Assembly: GCF_030161435.1 (NCBI RefSeq) | Contig: NZ_BSSV01000008.1 | Location: 62,001-126,000, forward strand | Length of the DNA: 64,000 nucleotides | Source of the DNA: Thalassotalea loyana | GTDB taxonomy: Bacteria; Pseudomonadota; Gammaproteobacteria; Enterobacterales; Alteromonadaceae | Reading direction: 5' to 3' | Part shown: piece by piece, positions 1 through 8,518 of the stretch | Position numbering within the stretch: position 1 is the stretch's first letter | Layout of the letters: every line of letters starts with the position of its first letter | The notes under the pieces: model-generated | Told to the model about the DNA's origin: nothing | The model's database searches: none | Seen by the model: the letters and a program-made list of their open reading frames with translations, nothing else | Program-made: the position numbers and the translations under genes

Positions 1-255
1 GCTGTTGCATTACTAAAAGAAAAAACTCACTTACCTGTGTTCGTTGACCCGTCGCATGGCACAGGCGTAAAGTCACTCATTAATCCATTATCTCGAGCGG
101 CAGCAGCTGTAGGTGCTGATGGGATCATTGTTGAGACACATCTAAACCCTAAAGAAGCATTATCTGATGGTCATCAAGCACTAACAGCAGATGACTTTGC
201 CCAGTTAATGGCGGATATAAAACCCTTTATCAGCGCTGCAGGAAAACAACTATGA
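1..255 (+). CDS. 3-deoxy-7-phosphoheptulonate (DAHP) synthase, C-terminal fragment
   Basis: The open frame enters from the left edge in frame 1, so only the last 84 residues are seen. The segment contains DPSHGTG, then AVGADGIIVE and a ...NPKEALSDG... stretch, typical of the C-terminal half of DAHP synthases of the AroA/KDO8P-synthase-like (type I beta) class. The enzyme joins phosphoenolpyruvate and erythrose-4-phosphate at the entry to the shikimate pathway. Its TGA overlaps the trpE ATG (ATGA), so it is the gene before trpE in one operon. The subclass and the whole-gene length cannot be judged from this fragment. Confidence 0.85.
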   Translation, partial: AVALLKEKTHLPVFVDPSHGTGVKSLINPLSRAAAAVGADGIIVETHLNPKEALSDGHQALTADDFAQLMADIKPFISAAGKQL

Positions 256-1877
256 GCGGAAGCTTTTCAAATATAAACAGTGAGATTGGCTCAGTATCAA
301 CCCTGACGAGTTCAGCGCGATACCAAAGCGATCCACTCGCTGTTTATCAAGCACTTTGCCATGACTCAAGCAACAGTTTGTTGCTTGAGTCTGCTGAAAT
401 TGATAACAAACAACAAACTAAAAGCTTATTGTTAACTCATGCCGCTGTGCGTATCGAGTGTAATGCACACGTTGTAACATTAACAAGTTTGAGCATTAAT
501 GGGCAAAGTGCTATTACATTTGCCAAACAAGCATTGGATAAAGTGGCGCAGTGTGAGCTCACAGATAATGTGCTGACGGTTACCTTTGAAAAAGCCAATG
601 CCGAAGTTGATGAGTTAACCCGTTTAAAAGCTGCAAACCCATTTCAAGTGCTTCGCGTATTCAATCAACTAACAAATGAAACGCATCACCCACTGGCGGT
701 ATTTTTAGGTGGCGTATTCGCCTTTGATTTAATGGCGATCGCCGAAGAGCTACCTGTCGTTGAAAATGGCGAAAATACTTGCCCAGATTACGTTTATTAT
801 TTGGCTGAAAACGTGATTGTTATTGACCATGAAAAACGCACGACTGACATTATCAGCCAAGTTTTTTCTGGCCCAGAGCAGCAAAAGTGCTACTTTGAAG
901 CAAGTCGCCGAATTCAGCAAATTAAAGCCAAGTTAAGCGAATCAATTACCGCTGACGTGGAAACAACTGGCGCAAACGAAGATACACAAGCACCACAAGT
1001 TGATATTAGTGACGAAGAGTTTTGCAATATCGTTGAAGATCTAAAAGAAAATATTCGCGCAGGCGATATTTTCCAGGTTGTACCTTCTCGTACATTCTCA
1101 ATGCCGTGTGAAAGTCCATTAACAACCTATGCATTGTTAAAAGAAAGTAATCCAAGCCCTTATATGTTCTTCTTAAAAGACCAAGATTTTTGTTTATTTG
1201 GTGCGTCACCAGAGTCAGCACTTAAATACCAGCAAAAATCTCGTCAAGTCGAGCTCTACCCGATTGCAGGTACACGCCAACGCGGCAAAAATGCTGATGG
1301 TAGTATCGCCTTAGATGTAGATAGTAGAATTGAACTTGAACTCCGCCAAGATCAAAAAGAACTGGCAGAGCATATCATGTTGGTTGATTTAGCACGTAAT
1401 GACATAGCACGTGTCAGCCAAGGCGGTTCACGCCATGTTGCTGATTTATTAAAAGTTGATCGCTACTCACATGTAATGCACTTAGTCTCACGTGTCTGTG
1501 GCACGCTATTGCCTGATTTAGATGCACTTCATGCCTATCAAGCATGTATGAATATGGGGACATTGTCTGGCGCACCAAAGGTGAAAGCGACAAGCTTAAT
1601 TCGTCAAGTTGAGCAAAAGCGCCGCGGCAGTTACGGTGGCGCCGTCGGTTACATGACAGGCGAAGGTGAAATGGATACGTGTATCGTGATTCGTTCTGCG
1701 TTTGTAAAAGCAAGCGTTGCACATGTCCAAGCAGGTGCTGGCGTAGTTTATGATTCAGTTCCGCAATCTGAAGCCGACGAAACCCGTCAAAAAGCACAAG
1801 CGGTTATCGGTGCATTAGTTAAAGCACAAACCATGTCGCTTGTATCAAACGCAGCTGCAGTCCAGAAGGAGCATTAG
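252..1877 (+). CDS. trpE: Anthranilate synthase component I
   Basis: 541 aa, normal length for TrpE. It makes anthranilate from chorismate together with the TrpG glutaminase, the first committed step to tryptophan. Near the N-terminus LLLESAEID matches the LLES tryptophan-binding (feedback) motif. The C-terminal chorismate-binding domain (about residues 250-515) shows GDIFQVVPSR, PIAGTRQRG, DLARNDIARV and GTLSGAPKVKA. The start overlaps the preceding stop by 4 bp and trpG follows after 2 bp, indicating translational coupling. Confidence 0.97.
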   Translation: MSGSFSNINSEIGSVSTLTSSARYQSDPLAVYQALCHDSSNSLLLESAEIDNKQQTKSLLLTHAAVRIECNAHVVTLTSLSINGQSAITFAKQALDKVAQCELTDNVLTVTFEKANAEVDELTRLKAANPFQVLRVFNQLTNETHHPLAVFLGGVFAFDLMAIAEELPVVENGENTCPDYVYYLAENVIVIDHEKRTTDIISQVFSGPEQQKCYFEASRRIQQIKAKLSESITADVETTGANEDTQAPQVDISDEEFCNIVEDLKENIRAGDIFQVVPSRTFSMPCESPLTTYALLKESNPSPYMFFLKDQDFCLFGASPESALKYQQKSRQVELYPIAGTRQRGKNADGSIALDVDSRIELELRQDQKELAEHIMLVDLARNDIARVSQGGSRHVADLLKVDRYSHVMHLVSRVCGTLLPDLDALHAYQACMNMGTLSGAPKVKATSLIRQVEQKRRGSYGGAVGYMTGEGEMDTCIVIRSAFVKASVAHVQAGAGVVYDSVPQSEADETRQKAQAVIGALVKAQTMSLVSNAAAVQKEH

Positions 1878-1879
1878 AT

Positions 1880-2515
1880 ATGAGCCAAGACAAAATCTTT
1901 ATGCTCGATAACCTTGATTCGTTTACCTACAACTTAGTTGACGAATTTTATCAATTGGGCTTTAAACCAGAAATTTACCGAAACACGCTAAGCGCTGACT
2001 TTATTTTCAATAAAATGTGTGAGCATCAAGCATCGACAGGTGAAAACGTTATTTTAGTCTTATCTCCTGGTCCGGGTAATCCGACGCAGGCAGGTTGTTT
2101 AATGGCACTGATTGAGAAAGCCGCAGGCAAATTCCCAATTATCGGTATTTGTCTAGGTCATCAAGCACTCGTACAACATTTTGGTGGTGAAGTTGGTCGT
2201 GCGAACGCCATTGTTCATGGCAAAGCCTCATTCGTTGAACACCAAGAAAAAGGCGCATTTGACGGCATAGCAAACCCACTATCCGTGGCACGCTATCATT
2301 CATTAATGGCGACAAAAATGCCAGAGCAGTTAATTACAACCGCAAAAACAGATGACATTGTGATGGCCATTGAGCACAAAACGTTAGCCATCATTGGCTT
2401 TCAATTTCACCCAGAATCTATTTTGACAAATTACGGCTCTGCCCTGCTTAAACAAGCCATGACCTATTTAGCAGGCAAGCATGCCAATACAGCACAATTA
2501 ACAGGGAGCCACTAA
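1880..2515 (+). CDS. trpG: Anthranilate synthase component II (glutamine amidotransferase)
   Basis: 211 aa class I glutamine amidotransferase. It supplies ammonia from glutamine to TrpE. Visible motifs are the N-terminal DNLDSFTYNL, LSPGPGNPTQAG, the nucleophile region GICLGHQAL with its cysteine, and FQFHPES carrying the catalytic His and Glu. It is a stand-alone subunit here, whereas in some enterobacteria TrpG is fused to TrpD. It sits 2 bp after trpE and 1 bp before trpD. A PabA-like dual role cannot be excluded from sequence, but operon position favours tryptophan synthesis. Confidence 0.96.
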   Translation: MSQDKIFMLDNLDSFTYNLVDEFYQLGFKPEIYRNTLSADFIFNKMCEHQASTGENVILVLSPGPGNPTQAGCLMALIEKAAGKFPIIGICLGHQALVQHFGGEVGRANAIVHGKASFVEHQEKGAFDGIANPLSVARYHSLMATKMPEQLITTAKTDDIVMAIEHKTLAIIGFQFHPESILTNYGSALLKQAMTYLAGKHANTAQLTGSH

Positions 2516-2516
2516 T

Positions 2517-3524
2517 ATGAGCCAAGTATTACAACAACTCATCGATGGTCAAAGTTTATCTCAAGAAGATGCGCAGGCGTTTTTCCAGCAAATGATTACA
2601 GGCAACGTTGCTCCAGAATTATTAGCCAGTGTGTTGACGGCCTTAAAAATAAAAGGTGAAACACCCAGCGAAATTGGCGGAGCAGCAATTGCAGCACGTC
2701 AATCGGCAACACAGTTTCCGTCAGTCAATTTTGACGTAACAGACTGTGTTGGTACAGGCGGTGACGGCGCCAACACAATTAATATTTCGACAACCGCAGC
2801 GATATTAGCTGCTGCATGTGGCGTGAAAATGGCCAAGCATGGTAACCGTAGCGTATCTTCAATGTCGGGTTCAGCCGATTTACTCGAAGCCTTTGGCGCT
2901 AACTTAATGATGTCACCAGAGGTTGCTGCTAACTGTTTAGCACAAACGAACTTCTGTTTTCTGTTTGCACCCGCCTATCATGCAGGCTTTAAGCATGCAG
3001 CACCTGTACGAAAAGCGATGGGCGTTCGCACACTATTTAATATCCTTGGTCCTTTGGTTAACCCAGCAGCGCCAAAAACCATGTTACTTGGGGTATACAC
3101 ACCTGAATTGTTAAAAACCATGGCAAGTGCACTACAAATCACAGGCGTTGAGAAGGCTTGGGTTGTGCACGGTAGTGGCTTAGACGAAATTGCTCTACAT
3201 GGCGAAACACAAATAGTCGCGATTGAAAATGGCAGCTTAATAGAGAAAACCGTGTCTCCTGAAGATTTTGGTTTAGCCAGAGCAACACTGGAGGATATCA
3301 AAGGTGGCACACCACAAGAAAATGCCAATATCATCAAGAACATTCTTCAAGGTAAAGGTGAAGAAGCGCACAACAATGCCGTATTAATGAACGCGGCAGC
3401 GATTTTATATTTGCATAATAAAGCTGACTCATTAGAGCAATGTACTCAGATGGCCAGCGAAGTGCTTGCTAGTGGTAAAGCATTTGAAACCTTAATGCAG
3501 TATGTCGAAGTATCTAACGGGTAA
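2517..3524 (+). CDS. trpD: Anthranilate phosphoribosyltransferase
   Basis: 335 aa, full length. It transfers phosphoribosyl from PRPP to anthranilate. The glycine-rich PRPP-binding motif CVGTGGDGANTINIST and the conserved KHGNRSVSS are present, as is the anthranilate-contact segment FAPAYHAGFKHAAPVRKAMGVRT (read as two adjoining stretches). The start ATG follows the trpG stop by 1 bp with a GGGAGCC ribosome site just upstream. Not fused to trpG. Confidence 0.96.
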   Translation: MSQVLQQLIDGQSLSQEDAQAFFQQMITGNVAPELLASVLTALKIKGETPSEIGGAAIAARQSATQFPSVNFDVTDCVGTGGDGANTINISTTAAILAAACGVKMAKHGNRSVSSMSGSADLLEAFGANLMMSPEVAANCLAQTNFCFLFAPAYHAGFKHAAPVRKAMGVRTLFNILGPLVNPAAPKTMLLGVYTPELLKTMASALQITGVEKAWVVHGSGLDEIALHGETQIVAIENGSLIEKTVSPEDFGLARATLEDIKGGTPQENANIIKNILQGKGEEAHNNAVLMNAAAILYLHNKADSLEQCTQMASEVLASGKAFETLMQYVEVSNG

Positions 3525-3530
3525 GTAGCA

Positions 3531-4913
3531 ATGGCGAATATATTAGAGAAAATTGTAGAAGATAAACGCGCTTTTATGACGCAATACAAAGCGGAGCACC
3601 CACTTGAAGACTTTATTGATAGCCTGACACCAAGTACAAAAGACTTATACGCCAATTTAGCTAAGCCTGAGGCGGGTTTTATTCTTGAATGCAAAAAGGC
3701 GTCACCATCTAAAGGATTGATTCGTGACGATTTCAACGTACTTGATATTTGTCGCATCTATGACAAATATGCCGCAGGTATTTCGGTGCTTACCGACGAA
3801 AAGTATTTCCAAGGTAAATATGAATACTTAAAAACAGTCTGTGAAACGGTTGAATGTCCGGTACTTAATAAAGACTTTTTCTTTGAGCCTTATCAAGTGT
3901 ATTTAGCTCGTCATTTAGGTTCAGATGCGATCTTATTAATGCTGAGTGTGTTAAGCGATGAAGAGTATGTTGAGCTAGCGCAAATTGCCCAACAGTACAA
4001 TATGGCAATCTTAACTGAAATCTCAAATACCGAAGAGATGGAACGTGCGATTAAATTAGAAGCTAAGTTAATTGGTATAAATAATAGAAACTTACGTGAC
4101 CTATCTACTGATATTTCACGTACATTTGACTACGCTCCGCACTTACCGGAAGGCACGTTAGTTATTTCTGAATCTGGCATCTACACCAACGCTCAAGTTA
4201 GAGAACTAGCACCTGCCGTTGATGGCTTCTTAGTGGGTAGCTCAATCATGGGACAAGCGGATATCGATTTAGCCTGTCGCCAGTTAATTTTTGGTGAGAA
4301 TAAAGTCTGTGGTTTGTCTTCTGTCGAGAGTGCGCAATCGGTGTTGGACAACGGCGGTGTCTATGGCGGTTTAATTTTTGCGGAAAAATCTCCACGATTT
4401 GTGACACCTGAAGCTGCTGAGACCATCACCACGCAAGTCTCGGGGTTAAATTATGTCGGTGTATTTGTAAATCACGACATTGCCGATATTGCCCAGTTAG
4501 CGCAATCGCTCAATCTTTTCGCGGTGCAATTGCATGGCAACGAAGACGATGAGTATATCGATGACTTAAAAGGGCAATTACCCGCATCAACACAAATTTG
4601 GCAAGCGATTAGTGTTAAAGATCATAGCTTTACGCTCACTTCAAACCCGAATGTTGATCGCTTTGTGTTAGACAACAAACAAGGTGGCTCAGGCGAACAA
4701 TTTGATTGGCAATTGTTACACGAAAGTGAGCTCGTTCTAACACAATGTATGCTAGCTGGCGGGCTTAATAGTGAGAATATTTCATCAGCAATCGATACAA
4801 CGAACAACCTAGAGCTTCTGGGTTTAGATATAAATTCGGGCGTAGAATCAAGCCCAGGACATAAATGCTCAAACCTCATTGAGTCGGTGTTCAAACAAAT
4901 TCGGAATTATTAA
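3531..4913 (+). CDS. trpCF: Bifunctional indole-3-glycerol-phosphate synthase / phosphoribosylanthranilate isomerase
   Basis: 460 aa, a TrpC-TrpF fusion as in E. coli. The TrpC half (about 1-255) shows [42 protein letters not shown] and ISESGIYT. The TrpF half (about 256-455) begins at [11 protein letters not shown] (the usual KICG motif) and includes [14 protein letters not shown] and [11 protein letters not shown], ending [14 protein letters not shown]. The two domains catalyse consecutive isomerase and synthase steps. Six bases separate it from trpD. Confidence 0.96.
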   Translation: MANILEKIVEDKRAFMTQYKAEHPLEDFIDSLTPSTKDLYANLAKPEAGFILECKKASPSKGLIRDDFNVLDICRIYDKYAAGISVLTDEKYFQGKYEYLKTVCETVECPVLNKDFFFEPYQVYLARHLGSDAILLMLSVLSDEEYVELAQIAQQYNMAILTEISNTEEMERAIKLEAKLIGINNRNLRDLSTDISRTFDYAPHLPEGTLVISESGIYTNAQVRELAPAVDGFLVGSSIMGQADIDLACRQLIFGENKVCGLSSVESAQSVLDNGGVYGGLIFAEKSPRFVTPEAAETITTQVSGLNYVGVFVNHDIADIAQLAQSLNLFAVQLHGNEDDEYIDDLKGQLPASTQIWQAISVKDHSFTLTSNPNVDRFVLDNKQGGSGEQFDWQLLHESELVLTQCMLAGGLNSENISSAIDTTNNLELLGLDINSGVESSPGHKCSNLIESVFKQIRNY

Positions 4914-4914
4914 C

Positions 4915-6144
4915 ATGACTAACGCGATTAAAGAAAATGTAGAAAATAAACTACCAGCTTACTTCGGTGAGTTTGGTGGTATGTTCGTGGGTGAATTATT
5001 GGTACCTGCATTAGAGCAACTCGAACAGGCATTTATCGATTCACAAAACGATCAAAGCTTTATCGATGAGTTTAACCATCTATTAGAAAGCTATGCTGGC
5101 CGCCCTACTCCGTTGACACTGTGCCGTAACATCGTTAAAAATCCACTCGCAAAAATCTACTTAAAACGTGAAGATTTATTGCACGGTGGCGCACACAAAA
5201 CCAACCAAGTGCTTGGTCAAGCGCTATTAGCAAAGCGTATGGGCAAGCATGAAATCATCGCTGAAACAGGTGCCGGGCAACACGGTGTTGCTACTGCCAT
5301 TGCATGTTCCCTTCTTGGCCTAAAATGTCGTATATACATGGGTGCGAAAGACTGTGAACGTCAGCAACCTAATGTATTTCGCATGAAATTAATGGGCGCG
5401 ACTGTGATTCCTGTCACAGCAGGTTCGGGCACGTTAAAAGATGCGGTGAATGAGGCATTACGCGACTGGTCTGCAAACTACGACAGTGCTCACTATCTAC
5501 TAGGCACTGCAGCAGGTCCTCACCCATTCCCGACTATTGTTCGTGAATTCCAAAAAATGATCGGTGAGGAAGCAAAACAGCAATTGTTGGCCGAAGAAGG
5601 TAAATTACCAGACTACGTTATCGCCTGTGTAGGTGGTGGTTCGAACGCAATCGGCATGTTTACTGATTTTATTGAAGAGAAGGACGTAAAGCTAGTTGGT
5701 GTAGAACCTGGTGGTAAAGGTATTACGACTGACCATCACGGTGCGACGCTAACTGCGGGTACAAAAGGTATGTTGCACGGTAACTACACCTACATCATGC
5801 AAACCCAAGATGGCCAAATTGAAGAGTCATATTCAGTGTCAGCGGGGTTAGATTATCCAGGTGTTGGTCCACAGCATGCTTTCTTAAAAGAAACAGGTCG
5901 TGCGCAATACGTTGCAATTAATGACGATGAAGCACTGCAAGCTTTTCAAACGTTGGCTGCAAGCGAAGGTATCATTCCGGCGCTAGAGTCTTCTCATGCC
6001 TTAGCGCAAGCACTCAAAATGGCGGAAGACGTAACAGAAGAAACGGTATTTTTAGTTAACTTATCAGGTCGTGGCGACAAAGATCTTGCCCACGTTTACA
6101 CCATTTTAGGTGATGATTTCCAAGCACAACAATCAGCAGAATAA
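4915..6144 (+). CDS. trpB: Tryptophan synthase beta chain
   Basis: 409 aa from the ATG at 4915. A longer in-frame start at 4879 lies inside trpCF and is unlikely, since the family starts near this ATG. PLP enzyme joining indole and serine. Motifs: [16 protein letters not shown], the PLP lysine in [29 protein letters not shown] (phosphate-binding glycine loop) and GRGDKD near the C-terminus. It pairs with TrpA, encoded 16 bp downstream. Confidence 0.97.
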   Translation: MTNAIKENVENKLPAYFGEFGGMFVGELLVPALEQLEQAFIDSQNDQSFIDEFNHLLESYAGRPTPLTLCRNIVKNPLAKIYLKREDLLHGGAHKTNQVLGQALLAKRMGKHEIIAETGAGQHGVATAIACSLLGLKCRIYMGAKDCERQQPNVFRMKLMGATVIPVTAGSGTLKDAVNEALRDWSANYDSAHYLLGTAAGPHPFPTIVREFQKMIGEEAKQQLLAEEGKLPDYVIACVGGGSNAIGMFTDFIEEKDVKLVGVEPGGKGITTDHHGATLTAGTKGMLHGNYTYIMQTQDGQIEESYSVSAGLDYPGVGPQHAFLKETGRAQYVAINDDEALQAFQTLAASEGIIPALESSHALAQALKMAEDVTEETVFLVNLSGRGDKDLAHVYTILGDDFQAQQSAE

Positions 6145-6160
6145 GGACATAGGATAACTC

Positions 6161-7009
6161 ATGAACACAATTAGCTCTGTAACTCCAAACCCTTCGCTGA
6201 GCCAGGTTGGGCAACGTTATAACGACTGCTTTAGTCCGTTAAAAGAAAAAGGCCAAGGCGCATTTATTCCCTTTGTTACGATTGGCGACCCTAACCCAGA
6301 ATTGTCGTTTAATATTATCAAAACGTTAATCGACGCTGGTGCAGACGCGCTTGAATTAGGTATTCCTTTTTCAGATCCTAGTGCCGACGGTGTAACCATT
6401 CAAAAAGCAGGTTTACGTGCTCTGAATGCCAACGTAGACATCGATGTTTGTTTCGACATTCTTGCGCGTGTGCGTGAGTATGCACCGAGCATTCCAATCG
6501 GGCTGTTACTTTATGGTAATTTAGTTTTCGCTCGCGGCATCAATCAATTTTACCTTGATGCTGGAAAAGCTGGCGTTGATTCTGTGCTAATCGCTGACTT
6601 GCCTATCCGAGAAAGTCAGCCATTTAGAGAAGCTGCGATGGCTAACGGTATTGCGCCAATCTTTATCGCACCACCAAATGCTGATGACGATACCCTACAA
6701 GCAATCGCATCATACAGCCGCGGTTACACGTATGTATTGAGCCGCGCAGGTGTTACTGGCGCTGAAGTTAAAGCGACCAATGTGGCCGATAAACTCGTTG
6801 CTAGGCTTAACGCTTTTAACAGTGCGCCAGCCGTTATTGGCTTTGGTATTTCAAACCCTGAGCAAGTTAAACAAGCATTAGCAAGTGGCGCTCAAGGCGC
6901 TATTAGTGGCTCGGCAGTGGTCAATATTATCGAAAAAAACCTCGACGATGAGGCCAAAATGCTTACCGAATTAGCTAGCTTTGTTAGCAATATGAAGTCT
7001 GCTACCTAG
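6161..7009 (+). CDS. trpA: Tryptophan synthase alpha chain
   Basis: 282 aa, slightly long at the N-terminus (about 15 residues before the conserved region). It cleaves indole-3-glycerol phosphate and channels indole to TrpB. Conserved elements: [32 protein letters not shown] with the catalytic Glu/Asp, [30 protein letters not shown] and [10 protein letters not shown]. Last gene of the trp operon; a rho-independent terminator follows within 60 bp. Confidence 0.97.
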   Translation: MNTISSVTPNPSLSQVGQRYNDCFSPLKEKGQGAFIPFVTIGDPNPELSFNIIKTLIDAGADALELGIPFSDPSADGVTIQKAGLRALNANVDIDVCFDILARVREYAPSIPIGLLLYGNLVFARGINQFYLDAGKAGVDSVLIADLPIRESQPFREAAMANGIAPIFIAPPNADDDTLQAIASYSRGYTYVLSRAGVTGAEVKATNVADKLVARLNAFNSAPAVIGFGISNPEQVKQALASGAQGAISGSAVVNIIEKNLDDEAKMLTELASFVSNMKSAT

Positions 7010-7033
7010 CCTGTTTATGCAGAAATGAATAAC

Positions 7034-7067
7034 AAAGGCTTTACGCATTGCGTAAGGCCTTTTTTAT
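7034..7067 (+). terminator. Rho-independent terminator of the trp operon
   Basis: AAAGGCTTTACGCA followed by TGCGTAAGGCCTTT forms a stem of about 12 bp with one mismatch, followed by a T-rich run. It lies 25 bp after the trpA stop. The convergent gene ending at 7064 abuts it. Confidence 0.88.
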
Positions 7068-7984
7068 TTTTTGGATTTATTAAGGACATTCTCAAGCGCT
7101 GGTTCAAGCGTATGATATTCAAACTCAAAACCAGCTTTTTGTAATCGTTCAGGTACCGCATTTTGCCCCGTCAGCAGCAGCCTCGCCATTTCACCAAAGA
7201 TAAGCTTTAACATCGCTGCTGGGACAAAAAACATGCATGGTCGACCCAACACGCTCGCTAAGGTTTCACTAAACACTTTATTGGTTACAGGTTTAGGCGC
7301 GGTAAAATTAAAAATACCAGACAGTGCCTCTTTGTTTTGGCTAAAAGCTAAAAACAAGATGCCGTTCACCATGTCTTCAATATGAATCCAAGGCATATAT
7401 TGTTTACCATTTGAAATTGGACCACCGGCAAAGCACTTAAAACTTGGTAGCATTTTTTTCAAAAATCCACCTTTGCTCGATAATACAAGCCCTGTGCGCA
7501 TCACACATACACGACAACCTAACTGGTTTGCACTCAACGCGGTCTTTTCCCACGCGTCGCACAAATCATGGGTATATTCTTGGTGATAACCAGATTCTTC
7601 AGTTAATACGCTTGATTTGCCATCACCATACCAGCCAACGGCAGAGCCGCTAATAAGTGCTGAAGGCATCATTAATCGTGTTTTCATCCAAGCAACAAGA
7701 TGTTGTGTGCTATCAACACGCGATTGATAGATTCGCTCTTTTTGCCTCGTAGACCAGCGCTTATCAGCAATCGGTTCGCCTGCTAAATTAACGATAACAT
7801 CGAAATAAATATTAGCGTCAATTTGATACAAATCATCAACAATAACTACATAAAAATCAAAGACTTTTTCTGCCTTAGCGATATGTCGCGTTAAGACCGT
7901 CACGTCATGGTTATCACGTTTCAACTGCGCAACAAGTGCCTGGCCGATTAGCCCTGTGCCTCCAGTGATTAATACATTTGCCAT
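7064..7984 (-). CDS. TIGR01777-type NAD-dependent epimerase/dehydratase family protein (YfcH-like)
   Basis: 306 aa extended short-chain dehydrogenase fold. The N-terminal Rossmann motif is ITGGTGLIGQAL; VNLAGEPIADKRW and SGSAVGWYG are the family signatures, and a short C-terminal domain with NFTAPKPVTN and LLLTGQNAVPERL matches the DUF1731 tail. Family members are often called cell-division-inhibitor SulA-like or YfcH, but the true substrate is unknown. Convergent with trpA and transcribed alone. Confidence 0.88.
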   Translation of the reverse strand: MANVLITGGTGLIGQALVAQLKRDNHDVTVLTRHIAKAEKVFDFYVVIVDDLYQIDANIYFDVIVNLAGEPIADKRWSTRQKERIYQSRVDSTQHLVAWMKTRLMMPSALISGSAVGWYGDGKSSVLTEESGYHQEYTHDLCDAWEKTALSANQLGCRVCVMRTGLVLSSKGGFLKKMLPSFKCFAGGPISNGKQYMPWIHIEDMVNGILFLAFSQNKEALSGIFNFTAPKPVTNKVFSETLASVLGRPCMFFVPAAMLKLIFGEMARLLLTGQNAVPERLQKAGFEFEYHTLEPALENVLNKSKK

Positions 7985-8094
7985 ATCGTCATCTCTTTTT
8001 GATTCGAGGTTATTTATACTGACCCTTTCAGTATAGACGGTTAACGGTTAACTATTCATACTGATTTTACGTAAAACACGATAAAAAAGTTTGA

Positions 8095-8460
8095 TCAAAG
8101 CCAAAAACCTACCATTTTAATTGTAATGTAAGTTACTGCTATTGTTATAAATATGACCAAAATAACGACAATATAAGCCCACAGCTTTTTTGCAAATAAG
8201 GTGAATTTGGACATAATCGATGTGGGTTGCTCATAAAAGTAGTCAATATCAACAAAACAAGCGACAAAAAGCATTAATAATAATGCCCACATAAAGGCAA
8301 ACATACAGGGTGCTAAATAGAGGTTTTGTGTATCAACCGACGCTAAAGCAAGCAATGCAAAAAAGCCAACAAAACATGCCAACAAGATGGTAATTAACAG
8401 CCACCTCACTTTGTTGAGTAAAACGGCTATTTTGTTAAAAAGAACAATCAATGTATTCAT
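8095..8460 (-). CDS. Small membrane protein, unknown function
   Basis: 121 aa from the ATG at 8460, which has GAGGAGA upstream; the TTG four codons earlier is less likely. Three hydrophobic helices are visible (about residues 18-42, 50-72 and 95-118) with basic segments between them. No recognisable family. It lies downstream of the large Ig-like lipoprotein gene but beyond that gene's terminator, so it probably has its own promoter. Confidence 0.6.
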   Translation of the reverse strand: MNTLIVLFNKIAVLLNKVRWLLITILLACFVGFFALLALASVDTQNLYLAPCMFAFMWALLLMLFVACFVDIDYFYEQPTSIMSKFTLFAKKLWAYIVVILVIFITIAVTYITIKMVGFWL

Positions 8461-8477
8461 GGTTCTCCTCAAATAAA

Positions 8478-8503
8478 AAAGCCAGTGAAAACACTGGCTT
8501 TTT
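8478..8503 (-). terminator. Rho-independent terminator after the Ig-like lipoprotein gene
   Basis: AAAAAGCCAGTG, loop AAAA, CACTGGCTTTTT: a 9 bp GC-containing stem flanked by A and T runs, so it can act in both directions. It sits 16 bp past the stop of the leftward gene ending at 8519. Confidence 0.85.
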
Positions 8504-8518
8504 CCAAATATTTAGTTG

